A DNA stretch of 64,000 nucleotides from Actinacidiphila oryziradicis (GCF_005047355.1 NZ_SUMC01000001.1:248001-312000), one strand, 5' to 3'; shown: positions 1 to 9,843, counted from the stretch's first letter. Numbers and translations: made by a program. The notes: a model not told the origin generated them from the sequence alone.

Positions 1-1
1 T

Positions 2-499
2 GAGCGCCGCGAAGTGCGGGGCGAGGGCGACCTGGCGGAGCTGCTCGCCGACGGACGCGGCTGTGACCTCCTCGTACTGGCCGCGGACCGGCCCACCGCG
101 ATCCGGAGGTGGGCCAACCGCGCCTGCCTCGCCGCGGAGGTTCCGTGGCTCGACGGCGGCTACCACGGGCCGCTTGCCACCGTGGGGGTCCACGTTCCCG
201 GGAACGGGCCGTGCTGGGAATGCATGCGCGCCGGGGAGGTGGCGCGCAGGGACCTGCGCCTGGCACCCGGTGAGGAGGAGGAACGGGCCTCGCCCCGGAT
301 GCCGTGGAATCCGGTGAACGCCGTGTCCGCCGGCCTCTCGGGCATGCTCATGGCGCATGCGGCGCTCACACTGCTCACCGGAGCACCGCCCATCGCCCCC
401 GGTTTCCGTTTCGGGGTCAACCTGATGGCGCCGGGCGACCCGGTCCTGGACCGCTTCCCACGCCGCCGCGACTGCCCCGCCTGCGGGGACAGGGCATGA
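2..499 (+). CDS. ThiF/E1-like adenylyltransferase, C-terminal part (5' end outside window)
   Basis: The frame is open from the first bases, so the true start lies upstream. The visible 165 residues resemble the C-terminal half of ThiF/MoeB/E1-type proteins: a Rossmann-like stretch ending LLVLAADRP, a WLDGGYHGP segment, and two CxxC pairs (CWEC near the middle, CPAC at the end) that should form the structural zinc site. The ATP-binding GxGxxG part is not in view. Such proteins adenylate a peptide or sulfur-carrier C-terminus, or act as leader-peptide carriers in RiPP pathways. The stop overlaps the start of the PqqD/M50 gene by ATGA, so the two are translationally coupled. The family call is firm; a RiPP role is inferred from the neighbour. 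Confidence 0.7.
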   Translation, partial: ERREVRGEGDLAELLADGRGCDLLVLAADRPTAIRRWANRACLAAEVPWLDGGYHGPLATVGVHVPGNGPCWECMRAGEVARRDLRLAPGEEEERASPRMPWNPVNAVSAGLSGMLMAHAALTLLTGAPPIAPGFRFGVNLMAPGDPVLDRFPRRRDCPACGDRA

Positions 500-1704
500 C
501 CGAGGGGGTGGCTCCGTCGGCCCGGGTCCGGCTGCACCCGCTGGCCGCCCGCAGGGACGGTGACGAGTGGATCGTCGGCCGCGTCGCGACCGGGGATTTC
601 GTGGCCCTGCCGCCGGTCGGGGTCCGGGCCGTCGAGATGTTGCGCGACGGGCTCAGCGTCGCGGAAACGAGCGCCCGCCTCACGGCCGAGACCGGCGAGG
701 AGCTGGATACGCTCGGCTTCGTCCGCGACCTGATCGGCCTCGGGTTCGTCGCCGAGGTCGGCGGACAGCCGGTCCCCTCCCCCGAACCGCCGCCCCCGAC
801 CTTCCCCCGGCTGCTGCCGCGCCACGTGAGGTGGACGCTGAGCCCGGTTCTGCCCCCCTTGCTCGGTGCACTCGTGCTGGCGGCCGTCCTCGTCCTCCTG
901 CGCCGCCCCGGCCTCCTCCCCGGCTACCGGAGCCTGCTGTGGAACCCGCACGGCAGCCTGGTCCTCGGTCTGGGCTTCCTCGCGGGCTGGCTGCTGCTCC
1001 TGATCCATGAATGCGCGCATCTCGCGGTCGCCCGGGCCACGGGGGTGCCCGCGCGGATCCGGCTCGGTACGCGGCTGCAGTTCCTGGTCATGCAGACCGA
1101 CATCAGCGGTATAGAACTGGCCTCCCGACGCCACCGTATGACGGCCTATCTCGCCGGCATGGCGGTCAACGTGGCGGTGTCCGCGACCGCGGTTCTCCTC
1201 CTCGCCCGGACAGGGGCGGGAACGACCGCCCACCGGGTCCTCGCCGCTCTCGTGCTGCTCGCGGTCCTACCGCTGCCCTTCCAGTTCATGGTGTTCATGC
1301 GCACCGACGTCTACTTCGTCCTGCAGGACCTCACGGGCTGCCGCGACCTGCACGGCGACGGCCGTGCCTACGCCCGGTACGCCGCCCGTACGATCACGCG
1401 CCGCCGGCCCCGGCCGGCCGATCCGAGCCTGGAACTGCCCGCCCGCGAACGGCAGGCGGTACGGATCTACAGCGCGGTCCTCGTCGTCGGCACCGCGCTG
1501 TGCCTTGCGACCCTGGCGACCGTCACCGTGCCCACCGACGTCACCATGCTGGTCCGGGCGGCGGCACGGCTCGGCCCGGGACACCCGGCGCTCGACCGTC
1601 TCGATGCCGCTGTCGTCCTCGCCGTGCTCGGCGGGGCACAGCTCATGTGGCTGCTCACGTGGTGGCGCGGCCGCCGGCGCCGCACCCCGCGGCGGCTCAC
1701 CTGA
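496..1704 (+). CDS. PqqD-like domain fused to an M50-type zinc membrane protease
   Basis: A 402-residue protein. Residues about 10-88 look like a PqqD/RRE-type peptide-binding domain (WIVGRVATGDFVALPP, then FVRDLIGLGFV). A proline-rich linker leads into a polytopic membrane part with about six hydrophobic segments. The zinc motif HECAH lies at 171-175 in a membrane helix, and RTDVYFVLQD at about 269-278 supplies the usual acidic third ligand of the peptide zinc metalloprotease branch of M50. The ATG at 496 overlaps the ThiF stop, which fixes the start; longer in-frame readings upstream run through the ThiF gene. I infer that it binds a leader peptide and cleaves it at the membrane. No precursor peptide gene is visible on this side. 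Confidence 0.72.
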   Translation: MTEGVAPSARVRLHPLAARRDGDEWIVGRVATGDFVALPPVGVRAVEMLRDGLSVAETSARLTAETGEELDTLGFVRDLIGLGFVAEVGGQPVPSPEPPPPTFPRLLPRHVRWTLSPVLPPLLGALVLAAVLVLLRRPGLLPGYRSLLWNPHGSLVLGLGFLAGWLLLLIHECAHLAVARATGVPARIRLGTRLQFLVMQTDISGIELASRRHRMTAYLAGMAVNVAVSATAVLLLARTGAGTTAHRVLAALVLLAVLPLPFQFMVFMRTDVYFVLQDLTGCRDLHGDGRAYARYAARTITRRRPRPADPSLELPARERQAVRIYSAVLVVGTALCLATLATVTVPTDVTMLVRAAARLGPGHPALDRLDAAVVLAVLGGAQLMWLLTWWRGRRRRTPRRLT

Positions 1705-2095
1705 AACCGGTGTGCCCGGACACCGGGCCTGCGGGAATCATCGTGTGCTCCCCCGCTCCTCGGCGTCATTGACCGCGCGGCCTACCGTCGTGCGCCGGGT
1801 CGTCGACCTCGCGCCACCGATCGCCGTACGCGCTCACCGTGATCCGGTCGGTATGCGGCACGTTGTGCGGGAAACCCTCCACGCTCCGCCTCGACGTGCC
1901 CCACTGGCCGACATCCGGGGCATGATTGACCGGCGGGAGATCGTCAGCAGCGGATCACTCATTGAGCTGCTGTACTTGCTGCTGGACGAGGCCAGGGCAG
2001 TTTGAGCGAGGGCGCACGCGGGCTTCAAAAGCGTCCTGGACGAGGGCAGGATGAGCGTGTGTGAGACCGCCCTGGACCTCGCCCGCCGGCTCTGG
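1705..2095. other. gene-poor spacer of about 390 bp, probable remnants
   Basis: No open frame here has a convincing start or a recognised family. Plus-strand frames with coding-like composition (for example one ending LLYLLLDEARAV at 2005 and one with ALDLARRLWSDRELP near 2060-2110) look like scraps of genes, consistent with the decayed genes just downstream, but I cannot name them. Confidence 0.4.
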
Positions 2096-2779
2096 TCAGA
2101 CCGGGAGCTGCCAGCTCGGTCCGTCCGGGTCTGCGAGCCAGACGGTCTGTGTGTCGTCGGTGACCGTCATGCCGAAGTGGGACTGCTCGGGCGAACCGGC
2201 CGTCTGCCATGTCGTGAGGGCGTCCTCCACCTGGTTCCACAGACACAGAGGACCGTGCTGGTGGACCGTCCAGCCGTCATCGGCGGGCTCGGTCCATGCC
2301 TGTGAACCGGTGGCTACATCCAGGAGGATCACGCTGTCACCGGAGTACATGAGCTCGGCGGATGGCGCGGCGAGCTGCGCGACGAAGTGCCCGGTCCAGT
2401 CCTGGAGAAGGTCCGGGTTTACACGGCTGGTGCGGATGTTGCCCGGGTGGCGGAAGAAGGTGGAGTGGGCGGGCGCTCTTGGGGGCGGGCGAGCATGTAG
2501 GAGATCGTGTCCCCGGTGAAGCGGCCGGTTGCGGTGCCGTCGTCAGCCAGGGTGAGGCGGATCAAGCCGGAGGCGAGCATCCAGCCACTGAGGGTGGTGG
2601 TGATGGTACCGCCGTCGCGGAGCTGCCACAGCCAGGGGACGGGGATATGCCGTACCGCGCAGGTGGCGACGATGGCGTCGGACTCGGCTCCTTCTTGGTG
2701 TCCTTGCAGGCCGTCGCCGATGACCAGGGTCGGGGCGTATCCAGCCGTGGGCGCCCACGTCTGACTCCGGCCACTACGA
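2096..2779 (-). pseudogene. frameshifted, 5'-truncated PCMT-like methyltransferase of the ATP-grasp peptide-maturase type
   Basis: Reading leftwards from about 2760, one frame gives TWAPTAGYAPTLVIGDG, then ATCAVRHIPVPWLWQLRDGG, then LSGWMLASGLIRL and TGRFTGDTISYMLARPQE. These are typical of the C-terminal half of protein-L-isoaspartate-methyltransferase-like enzymes encoded beside ATP-grasp peptide ligases in Streptomyces. After about 2470 this frame runs to a stop at 2418, while the next frame continues the family (HSTFFRHPGNIRTSRVN, then YSGDSVILLDV to the stop at 2096). One base lost, or two gained, near 2465-2475 explains this. The SAM-binding N-terminal half is missing; sequence beyond 2780 belongs to another gene. 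Non-functional, presumably a remnant of a RiPP locus. Confidence 0.75.
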
Positions 2780-2938
2780 GGAGAGCCTCGTGATCGTCAC
2801 CAGGGTCACGAGGCTCTCCGCGTACGTCCCGGGCCGCACACTGATCACGGCGCCGCTGCGCGCCCTCGCCAGAGCCTCACCGATCGTCCGAAAGCCGTCG
2901 GATCCTGCCGGGCCGACCGTCAGTACCTGGCGTGACAC
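2774..2938 (-). pseudogene. N-terminal fragment of a right-handed beta-helix protein
   Basis: A GTG at 2938, preceded by GAGGAGG, starts a frame reading SRQVLTVGPAGSDGFRTIGE, then ALARARSGAVISVRPGTYAES. This is the standard beginning of large Streptomyces proteins with pectate-lyase-like parallel beta-helix repeats, often fused to an AAA ATPase. It stops after 54 codons, exactly at a 13-bp inverted repeat and the methyltransferase remnant, so several hundred residues are missing. The intact ribosome site suggests a recent deletion. It could still be translated as a short peptide, but a function is unlikely. Confidence 0.7.
2781..2818. repeat. 13-bp perfect inverted repeat at a deletion junction
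   Basis: GAGAGCCTCGTGA (2781-2793) is repeated in inverse orientation at 2806-2818 across a 12-nt loop. It lies at the border between the two gene remnants. It may be a terminator, or the scar of a fold-back recombination that fused the two fragments; there is no T-run on either side. Confidence 0.7.
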
Positions 2939-3285
2939 GCGCCGCCCTCCTCTACTCGGCACGGGCCAATTAACTCAACCGGGGCCCGCATTGACGCCGT
3001 GTCTGCTGCTTGGACGGCAGGGCGGTCGCCCGCCCCCTCACCGGGGCCGTCCGGCCGGTGCCCCGACGACCGTCGGTTGACCACACACGGGGACACCCGG
3101 TCGCGTTGCCGCCCGCCCGGCCGTTGTGATCGCACCTCAGGTCTTCCTCAAATTCGTTCCGGTGACGGCAGACGGCCACCTACAGTTCCGGTAGCTGATT
3201 CCTCATCGATGAAGGGGTGAAGCCACGCCCGGAGCTTCGGCTTTCAGGGTGAATCCGGCGTCGCCGAAACCATCCGGGAGCCACA
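2939..3285. promoter_or_regulatory. upstream region of the PucR-like regulator
   Basis: About 350 bp between the truncated beta-helix gene and the next gene. No coding frame is credible. The stretch 3120-3240 is somewhat richer in A+T than its surroundings and probably holds the promoter for 3286, but I see no clear -35/-10 pair. A GGGAG ribosome site lies at about 3274. Confidence 0.35.
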
Positions 3286-4437
3286 ATGGACACCCGTCTT
3301 TCCAGGGTCACAACTGTCAGCAGCCGAGCGAAGTGCCAGTCGACTCTCTCCTACGCGGCGATCCGCGCACCTCGCACCGCTGAAGAGCGCCACCAGCCAC
3401 TCGATGAGCTGTACGCCATCTATCTCGAACTCATCGATCCCCGCAACCAGTGGAATCCAGGTATCGCCCATCGCATTCGCCGGATAGGGAAATCCTGGTC
3501 CGCTCGGCACGAATCCGTCTTTCCTTTGATTGAGGCGCTGCGCGGGCGGCTGGCGGACCTGCTCGCCTCGACCACCCCGGAGCAGGAGACAAACGACGAG
3601 CACTGGTTCCTGATCCGGACACATGAAATCAGCAGCAGGATCTCGCTGGAGCTGTGCCTGGGGTTCGAGAACAGCCGTCTCGTCCGCCCCGCCCGGCCCG
3701 GAACCGGTCCGGGGGCCCGTCCCGCCGCTCTGTTGTCGGCCTTCCTGACCGGTACTCCGACGTCTCGTCCGGTCGACGCCGGATCGCCCAGCACCCCGCA
3801 ATCCGGCTACTGCGTGGTCGCCGTCCGGTCCGACGGCTGGGACAAGGAGGCCGCCGTGGCGGCGTTGGACCGGCTCGGCGGACCGGGCACCGTCACCATG
3901 CTCTCCGCCGACGGCGGATACGCGCTGCTCCCCGCGCACGACGACGCCGCCTCGCGTACCCTCTGTGAGCGGCTCCACGCCGAACTCGACGGATCCGTAT
4001 GGCTGGCAGCCGGATGGCGACGGACGACAGAGCTGGCCGATGCCAAGCGCCATGTCGACGACATCCTGGCGCTGGCGCTCGCGCTGCACTCGGAGCCCGC
4101 CGTCTACTGGCTGGACGACTTCCCGGTGGAGTACGCCGCGATCCGTACGCCCGCGGTCGCCGAACTCCTGCTGAATCTGATCGAACCGGTCGTCTCCAGA
4201 CCGCTTCTTCTTCTGACGCTGGAGGCACTGATCGGCGCGGGCGGCAACCGGAGCCGGGCCGCCAAACAGCTGGCCGTCCACTACAGCACGATCGACTACC
4301 GGTTGCGGCGCATCGAGGTCTTCACCGGGCACTCGCCCCTGAGCACCCCGGGCCTGAACCTGCTGAGCACCGCCTTCGCGGTCCATGTCCTGGCCACTCG
4401 GGGGAGCGACGTCGCGCCGGAGGCGGCGGGGTTCTGA
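3286..4437 (+). CDS. PucR-family helix-turn-helix regulator
   Basis: A 383-residue protein whose last 70 residues match the PucR C-terminal helix-turn-helix (LEALIGAGGNRSRAAKQLAV, then YSTIDYRLRRIEVFTG). The middle (about 170-330, CVVAVRSDGWDKEAAVAALD onward) resembles the GGDEF-like module found in this family. The first 130 residues are not recognised and probably sense an effector. ATG 3286 follows a GGGAG site by a normal distance. It stands alone, convergent with the LuxR gene 12 bp away, so its targets cannot be read from context. Cytoplasmic; no membrane segment. Confidence 0.8.
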   Translation: MDTRLSRVTTVSSRAKCQSTLSYAAIRAPRTAEERHQPLDELYAIYLELIDPRNQWNPGIAHRIRRIGKSWSARHESVFPLIEALRGRLADLLASTTPEQETNDEHWFLIRTHEISSRISLELCLGFENSRLVRPARPGTGPGARPAALLSAFLTGTPTSRPVDAGSPSTPQSGYCVVAVRSDGWDKEAAVAALDRLGGPGTVTMLSADGGYALLPAHDDAASRTLCERLHAELDGSVWLAAGWRRTTELADAKRHVDDILALALALHSEPAVYWLDDFPVEYAAIRTPAVAELLLNLIEPVVSRPLLLLTLEALIGAGGNRSRAAKQLAVHYSTIDYRLRRIEVFTGHSPLSTPGLNLLSTAFAVHVLATRGSDVAPEAAGF

Positions 4438-4449
4438 GAGACGTCGTGC

Positions 4450-7122
4450 CTACAACAGGCCCTGGTCCCGGCCGGCCGCGACGGCCTGCCTGCGGCGTGA
4501 GACGCCGAGCTTCCGGTAGATGCTGCGCAGATGGGTCTTGACCGTGTTCACCGAGATGAACGTCTCTGACGCGATCTCATCAAGTGTCTGCAGGCTGGGC
4601 AGCAGGCGCAGCAGGTCGGCTTCCCTGGGGGTGAGGGGGTCGGCCAAGTCGGCCCGCCGTACGGGTTCCAGTGCGCGGAGCACTTCGCGGGCGAACGGCT
4701 CCTGGCTGCCGAGCCGGGGAAGCGCCACGTTCATGAGCGCCCGCAGGCGTGGGCCGGCGGTGTGGAACGGGCGGATGACGCGGGAGGGCGTGGCGGCGGC
4801 CAGGGCCTCGCGAAGCCCCTGTTCGGCGCGGAGTTCCTCGCCGTGCGAGGCCGCGAGGTCTGCTTCCAGCAACCAGGCGTCCACCAGTGTCGTGGTCAGC
4901 AGGGCGGCGGCGGTGCCGCCCAGGACCGGTCGCAGGGCGCGAAGGGCGGCCTCGTCGCGATGGCGGGCGGCGAGCAGCCGGGCTTCCATGAGGGCCACCT
5001 CGGCCAGGTCGCCCAGCTGGACGCGGACCGCCTCCAGGGCCCCGGCGGCGCATGCGTGTTGGGCCAGTGCCAGCGCGAGTCCCAGTTCGGCGCCCGCCGC
5101 CAGGGCCCGCAGTTCGGGGGGGACGGGGCAGGCCTCGCAGCTTCGCTTCGCAAGGAGCGCGAGGTCGAGCCCCTCGCGGCGCTCACCGCGGTCGAAGAGG
5201 GTGACGGCGTGCACGGTCCGGGCCCAGAAGAGATCGGCGGGGCCGCCCGGCGGCGCGGTGTTCAGGGCGAGTTCGGACAGCCGCCGGGCGGCCCCGCACT
5301 CGAGCGCCTGGCAGGCGGCCCAGGCCTGGGCGGTGTAGGCGGGAGCGCACCGGGAGGTGGAGGCCCAGCCGTGCGAGGCTGCGAAGTCCACCGCGCCCCG
5401 GCCGATGTCCTGCGCGCGGGTGAAGTCGCACTCGGCGGTGGCGACGGTGGCCAGGCCGCTCAGGCAGGACAGGACGAGCCCGTCCAGACCGTACCGCCGG
5501 GCGATCGCCAGGGCGCTCTCCAGATCGGCTCCGCCCTCTTTGCGGCGTCCGGCCTCCAGCCGCGCCGAGCCCCTGCTGGCCAGCATCAGCGCGGTCGCGC
5601 CGGGCTGTTCTCCGACCGGATCGGACAGCTCGTCCGCCGCCGCCAGCGCCTCGGACGGGTCGCCCCTGAGCCTGGCCCTGTCCAGCCGTACGGCGAGGCC
5701 CAGCGCGCGGGGCGGGCCGTCCGGGCCGGACCGGGCACCGGGTACCGGGCCCAGCGGCGCGGCGGCGCAGTGGGTCAGGTGGTGATCGCAGGTCTCGGCG
5801 TCGCCCGCGTCCAGTGAGGCGTAGGCGGACACCAGCGCGAGCCGCGGGTCCACGCGGGCGGCGGTGGCGGGCAGGGCGTCCAGGACACGGCGCACGGCCG
5901 CCCCCTGGCCGGACGCCACGAGTGTCACGGCGTGCCGCTCCAGCAGGGCCGCCACGCAGGAGAAGTCCCTGGCCGCCACCGCGTGGTCCAACGCCTCCAG
6001 CGGCTGGTTGTGTTCGGCGAACCACTGCGCGGCCCTCAGGTGCAGCGGCGCGACCGCGCCCGGACGGTGGCGGCCGAGTTCGGCCCGCAGATGTCCGCGC
6101 AGCAGCCCGTGGCAGCGGTACCAGAGGGAGTGCGGAGCCGGCCTGTCGATGAGCGCGTTGGCGCGGTGCAGCCCGTCGAGCATCACGGCCGCGTCGTCCC
6201 TTCCGCTCAGCGCGGCGGCCAGGTCACCGCACAGCAGCTCGCACACGGAGGTCGTCTCCAGGAATTCGCGCAACTGGGAGGTCTGCCGCGACAGCACTTC
6301 GCCGGCCAGGTAGTCGGCGACCGCCCGGTCGTCTCCGCCGAAGTCTGAGATCACGGCCCCCGGGTCCGGTGCGCCCCGCACCGCCATGGCGGCCAGTCGC
6401 AGGCCGGCCGGCCAGCCCTCCGTCCGCTCCATGAGCAGGGCCAGCTCGTCCGCGCCCAGCGTTGTCGCGTGCCGGGCCAGCAGCCCCCTCGCCTCGCCGG
6501 TGGTGAACCGCAACGCGTCCGTGCGCAACTCACTCAGCCGGCCGGCCACCCGCAGCCGGTACAGGGACAGCGGCGGTTCCCGGCGAAAGGCGAGCACGAG
6601 CCGGAGCCGGGGCGGCTGGTTGCGCAGCAGTCTCTCCAGGCCGCACAGCGCCGCCGGGTCGGCCGGTTCGTCGGCGTTGTCGAGCACCAGCCGCACGGGC
6701 GGACCCGGCTCGGACAGTCCGTTGATCACAGCGGTGACGAAGTCCGGGCCGACCGCCATCGCGCGTGGAGCGGTCAGCGACCACAGCGGCTGTCCCGGTC
6801 GTACGGCCCCGGCCGCTCGCAGCGAAGCGAGCAGGGCGGACCACAAGCGGCTGGGGTCATTGTCGTCGCGGTCCAGGCTCACCCACGCGACCGGCAGGGT
6901 GGAGAACTGTGCCCACGTGGCGAGCAGGAAGGTCTTGCCATAGCCGGCGGGCGCACATACGGCCGTCACCGGGCGGCCGGCCGCGACTTCCAGGGCCGCC
7001 CGCAGCCGCGGGCGGTCGATGGCGGAGTCGGACAGCTCGGGCACCGCGATCTTCCCGGCCGGAACCACCGGTACCGGATACTTCGCGACCGCGCGGGCGC
7101 CCGGAGCGTGTGCTTGGGTCAC
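4450..7122 (-). CDS. large LuxR/MalT-type (LAL) ATP-binding transcriptional regulator
   Basis: An 890-residue protein. It has an N-terminal NTPase domain with Walker A APAGYGKT at about 57-64 and a LVLDNADEP Walker-B-like segment near 145, a long helical TPR-like middle region rich in Ala and Leu, and a C-terminal LuxR helix-turn-helix (LTPREADLLRLL, then SVNTVKTHLRSIYRKLGVSR). This is the MalT/LAL layout, in which ATP and an inducer drive oligomerisation and transcription activation. The start at 7122 gives the N-terminal segment expected before the P-loop. It is divergent from nothing close by: the clpB stop lies 75 bp upstream on the same strand, so it could be read with the chaperone operon, but a regulatory link is not shown. 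Confidence 0.85.
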   Translation of the reverse strand: MTQAHAPGARAVAKYPVPVVPAGKIAVPELSDSAIDRPRLRAALEVAAGRPVTAVCAPAGYGKTFLLATWAQFSTLPVAWVSLDRDDNDPSRLWSALLASLRAAGAVRPGQPLWSLTAPRAMAVGPDFVTAVINGLSEPGPPVRLVLDNADEPADPAALCGLERLLRNQPPRLRLVLAFRREPPLSLYRLRVAGRLSELRTDALRFTTGEARGLLARHATTLGADELALLMERTEGWPAGLRLAAMAVRGAPDPGAVISDFGGDDRAVADYLAGEVLSRQTSQLREFLETTSVCELLCGDLAAALSGRDDAAVMLDGLHRANALIDRPAPHSLWYRCHGLLRGHLRAELGRHRPGAVAPLHLRAAQWFAEHNQPLEALDHAVAARDFSCVAALLERHAVTLVASGQGAAVRRVLDALPATAARVDPRLALVSAYASLDAGDAETCDHHLTHCAAAPLGPVPGARSGPDGPPRALGLAVRLDRARLRGDPSEALAAADELSDPVGEQPGATALMLASRGSARLEAGRRKEGGADLESALAIARRYGLDGLVLSCLSGLATVATAECDFTRAQDIGRGAVDFAASHGWASTSRCAPAYTAQAWAACQALECGAARRLSELALNTAPPGGPADLFWARTVHAVTLFDRGERREGLDLALLAKRSCEACPVPPELRALAAGAELGLALALAQHACAAGALEAVRVQLGDLAEVALMEARLLAARHRDEAALRALRPVLGGTAAALLTTTLVDAWLLEADLAASHGEELRAEQGLREALAAATPSRVIRPFHTAGPRLRALMNVALPRLGSQEPFAREVLRALEPVRRADLADPLTPREADLLRLLPSLQTLDEIASETFISVNTVKTHLRSIYRKLGVSRRRQAVAAGRDQGLL

Positions 7123-7160
7123 ACCTCGACGCTACGGGCTCCGGGAGAGCCGCTCAACAT

Positions 7161-7185
7161 TTAGAAGCCGGGCGAACAGGTGGGG
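7161..7185 (+). repeat. MITE-end-like repeat, copy 1
   Basis: TTAGAAGCCGGGCGAACAGG followed by TGGGG closely resembles the 25-bp left end of the 300-bp element at 34490-34514 and a single copy at 30787-30811. It lies in the short clpB to LuxR spacer. No partner end is visible nearby, so it is a solo end or a conserved motif of unknown role. Confidence 0.5.
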
Positions 7186-7196
7186 GGGCCCGGCGG

Positions 7197-9836
7197 TCAT
7201 GCGGCGGCGCGGTCGGGCTCGGGCTCGGTGTTCTCGTACCGGACCGTGAGTTCGCCGTTCGACAGCTCTACGTGGATCGTCGCCCCGTCCCGTATGTCAC
7301 CGCTGAGCAGGGCGCGCCCGATACGGGTCTCCACCTCACGGGCGATGAACCGGCGCAGCGGCCGGGCGCCGTAGACGGGGTCGAAGCCCTGCTGGGCGAT
7401 GAACCGGCGGGCGTCCTCGCTGACCTCGAGAGTCATTCGCCGGTCGGCGAGCCGGGTTCGCAGATCGTTGAACATCAGCTCGACGATGCGTTCGATCTCG
7501 GTCTGGGTGAGCGGCTTGAACACCACGATGTCATCCACGCGGTTGAGGAACTCGGGGCGGAAGTGCCGCTGGAGCGCCCCCATGACCGCTTCGGTCGCCT
7601 CGGGTTTGATCTCCCCGTCGGGCGTCAGCCCCTCCAGGAGATAGTCCGAACCGATGTTCGAGGTCATGATGAGCACGCAGTTGCGGAAGTCGACCGTGCG
7701 GCCCTGCGCGTCGGTGAGCCGCCCGTCGTCGAGAACCTGCAGCAAGGTGTTGAAGACATCCGCGTGCGCCTTCTCGATCTCGTCGAAGAGCACCACCGAG
7801 TACGGCTTGCGCCGCACGGCCTCGGTCAGCTGGCCGCCCTCCTCGTAGCCGACGTAGCCGGGAGGGGCGCCGACCAGGCGGCTGACGGTGTGGCGTTCCT
7901 GGTACTCGCTCATGTCGATGCGGACCATGTTCTCGTCGGTGTCGAACAGTGCCTCGGCGAGTGTCTTGGCGAGCTCCGTCTTTCCCACTCCGGTGGGCCC
8001 GAGGAAGATGAACGAGCCGATCGGCCGGCGGGGGTCCTTGATGCCGGACCGGGCGCGGATGATGGCGTCGGAGACCAGCCGCACCGCCTCGTCCTGGCCG
8101 ATGACCCGCTCATGCAGGATCTCCTCCAGGCGCAGCAGCTTCTCCCGCTCGCCCTCCTTGAGACGGCTGACCGGGATGCCGGTCCACCGGGAGACGATGG
8201 CGGCGATCTCCTCTTCCGTGACGGTCTCCCGCAGCAGCCGGTGACCGCCCTGCTTGGACTGGAGCAGCTCCTCCTCCGCGCGCAGCCGCCGCTCCAGCTC
8301 CGGCAGCTGCCCGTGCCGCAGCTGGGCGGCCCGGTTGAGGTCGTAGGCCCGCTCGGCCTGCTCGGCCTCGTGGCGGATGTGCTCCAGTTCCCCGCGCAGC
8401 GACTGCACCTTGCGCAGCGCCTGGCGCTCGGCCTCCCACTGGGCCCGCATCGCGTCGGCCTCGGCCCGCAGGCCGACCAGCTCCTTGCGCAGCTCGTCCA
8501 GGCGCGCCCGGCTGGTCGGGTCGGTCTCCTTCGCCAGCGCGGCCTCCTCGATCTCCAGGCGGGTCACCCGGCGGGTGAGCTCGTCCAGCTCGGCCGGCAT
8601 CGAGTCGATCTCGGTGCGCAGCATCGCGCAGGCCTCGTCGACCAGGTCGATCGCCTTGTCCGGCAGGAAGCGGTCGGAGATGTAGCGGTGGCTGAGGGTC
8701 GCGGCGGCCACCAGGGCGCTGTCCTGGATCCGTACGCCGTGGAACACCTCCAGGCGCTCCCGCAAGCCGCGCAGGATCGAGATGGTGTCCTCGACGGACG
8801 GCTCCTCGATCATCACGGGCTGGAACCGGCGCTCCAGAGCGGCGTCCTTCTCGACGTGCTTGCGGTACTCCTCCAGGGTCGTCGCCCCGATCATGTGCAG
8901 TTCGCCACGGGCCAGCATCGGCTTGAGCATGTTGCCGGCGTCCATCGAGCCCTCGGCGGCGCCCGCGCCGACGACCGTGTGCATCTCGTCCACGAACAGC
9001 AAGATCCGGCCCTCGGCGGCCTTCACCTCGTTCAGTACCGCCTTGAACCGCTCCTCGAACTCACCCCGGTACTTGGCGCCGGCCACCAGCGACCCCATGT
9101 CCAGGGCGAAGACAGTCTTGTCCTTCAGCCCTTCGGGGACGTCCCCGCGCATAATGCGCTGGGCCAGGCCTTCCACCACGGCGGTCTTGCCGACCCCGGG
9201 GTCCCCGACAAGCACCGGGTTGTTCTTGGTCTTGCGGGAGAGGATCTGGATGACCCGGCGGATCTCGCTGTCGCGGCCGATGACCGGGTCCAGCTTGTCG
9301 GCCCGGGCCTCGGCGACGAGGTCCCGGCCGTACTTCTCCAGCGCCTCGTAGGAGACCTCGGGCATCGCGGAGGTGACGCGCTGGCTGCCCCGGATGGAGG
9401 TGAGGGCCTGGAGGAATGCGTCCCGGGTCACTCCGTGTTCGCGCAGCAGGCGGCCGGAGGCGGTCCCGGGGCCCTCGTCGAGAAGCGCGATCAGGAGGTG
9501 CTCGACGGAGACATACTCGTCCTTGAGGCGCTTGGCCTCCTGCTCGGCCGCGTCCAGCAGCCGGGACAGGCGCTGGGTGACGAACACCTGGCCGGGCGCC
9601 GCCCCCGGACCGCTGACACTCGGCCGGCGGCCGAGTTCCACCTCCAGGTCGGCCCGCAGGGCCTCGGGATCGGCACCCGCCTGGGCGAGCAGACGCGGCG
9701 CGAGGCCCTCCGGCTGTTCGAGCAGGGCCAGCAGGAGGTGCTCCCCGTCCACCTCGGTGTGGCCAAAGCGCAGTGCCTTGGTCTGCGCGTCGTGCAGTGC
9801 TTCCTGGGACTTCTGCGTCAGACGGTTCAGATCCAT
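7197..9836 (-). CDS. clpB: ATP-dependent chaperone ClpB
   Basis: An 879-residue Hsp100 disaggregase of normal ClpB length. It has an N-domain with two Clp repeats (about 1-150), NBD1 with Walker A GDPGVGKT at 211-218, a coiled-coil middle domain (about 400-540, many ER/LR heptads), and NBD2 with Walker A GPTGVGKT at 613-620, Walker [10 protein letters not shown] near 682 and arginine finger region EFLNRVDD. It threads aggregated proteins and hands them to DnaK. Last gene of the minus-strand chaperone operon, with only 7 bp between it and cbpM, so it is almost certainly co-transcribed with dnaK-grpE-dnaJ-cbpM. Confidence 0.96.
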   Translation of the reverse strand: MDLNRLTQKSQEALHDAQTKALRFGHTEVDGEHLLLALLEQPEGLAPRLLAQAGADPEALRADLEVELGRRPSVSGPGAAPGQVFVTQRLSRLLDAAEQEAKRLKDEYVSVEHLLIALLDEGPGTASGRLLREHGVTRDAFLQALTSIRGSQRVTSAMPEVSYEALEKYGRDLVAEARADKLDPVIGRDSEIRRVIQILSRKTKNNPVLVGDPGVGKTAVVEGLAQRIMRGDVPEGLKDKTVFALDMGSLVAGAKYRGEFEERFKAVLNEVKAAEGRILLFVDEMHTVVGAGAAEGSMDAGNMLKPMLARGELHMIGATTLEEYRKHVEKDAALERRFQPVMIEEPSVEDTISILRGLRERLEVFHGVRIQDSALVAAATLSHRYISDRFLPDKAIDLVDEACAMLRTEIDSMPAELDELTRRVTRLEIEEAALAKETDPTSRARLDELRKELVGLRAEADAMRAQWEAERQALRKVQSLRGELEHIRHEAEQAERAYDLNRAAQLRHGQLPELERRLRAEEELLQSKQGGHRLLRETVTEEEIAAIVSRWTGIPVSRLKEGEREKLLRLEEILHERVIGQDEAVRLVSDAIIRARSGIKDPRRPIGSFIFLGPTGVGKTELAKTLAEALFDTDENMVRIDMSEYQERHTVSRLVGAPPGYVGYEEGGQLTEAVRRKPYSVVLFDEIEKAHADVFNTLLQVLDDGRLTDAQGRTVDFRNCVLIMTSNIGSDYLLEGLTPDGEIKPEATEAVMGALQRHFRPEFLNRVDDIVVFKPLTQTEIERIVELMFNDLRTRLADRRMTLEVSEDARRFIAQQGFDPVYGARPLRRFIAREVETRIGRALLSGDIRDGATIHVELSNGELTVRYENTEPEPDRAAA

Positions 9837-9843
9837 GACTGTG

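Noticed and set aside
160-1233. Long minus-strand open frame opposite the ThiF and M50 genes
   Set aside because: High-GC shadow: residues are charge- and Gly-rich without any family, and it covers two recognised genes on the other strand.
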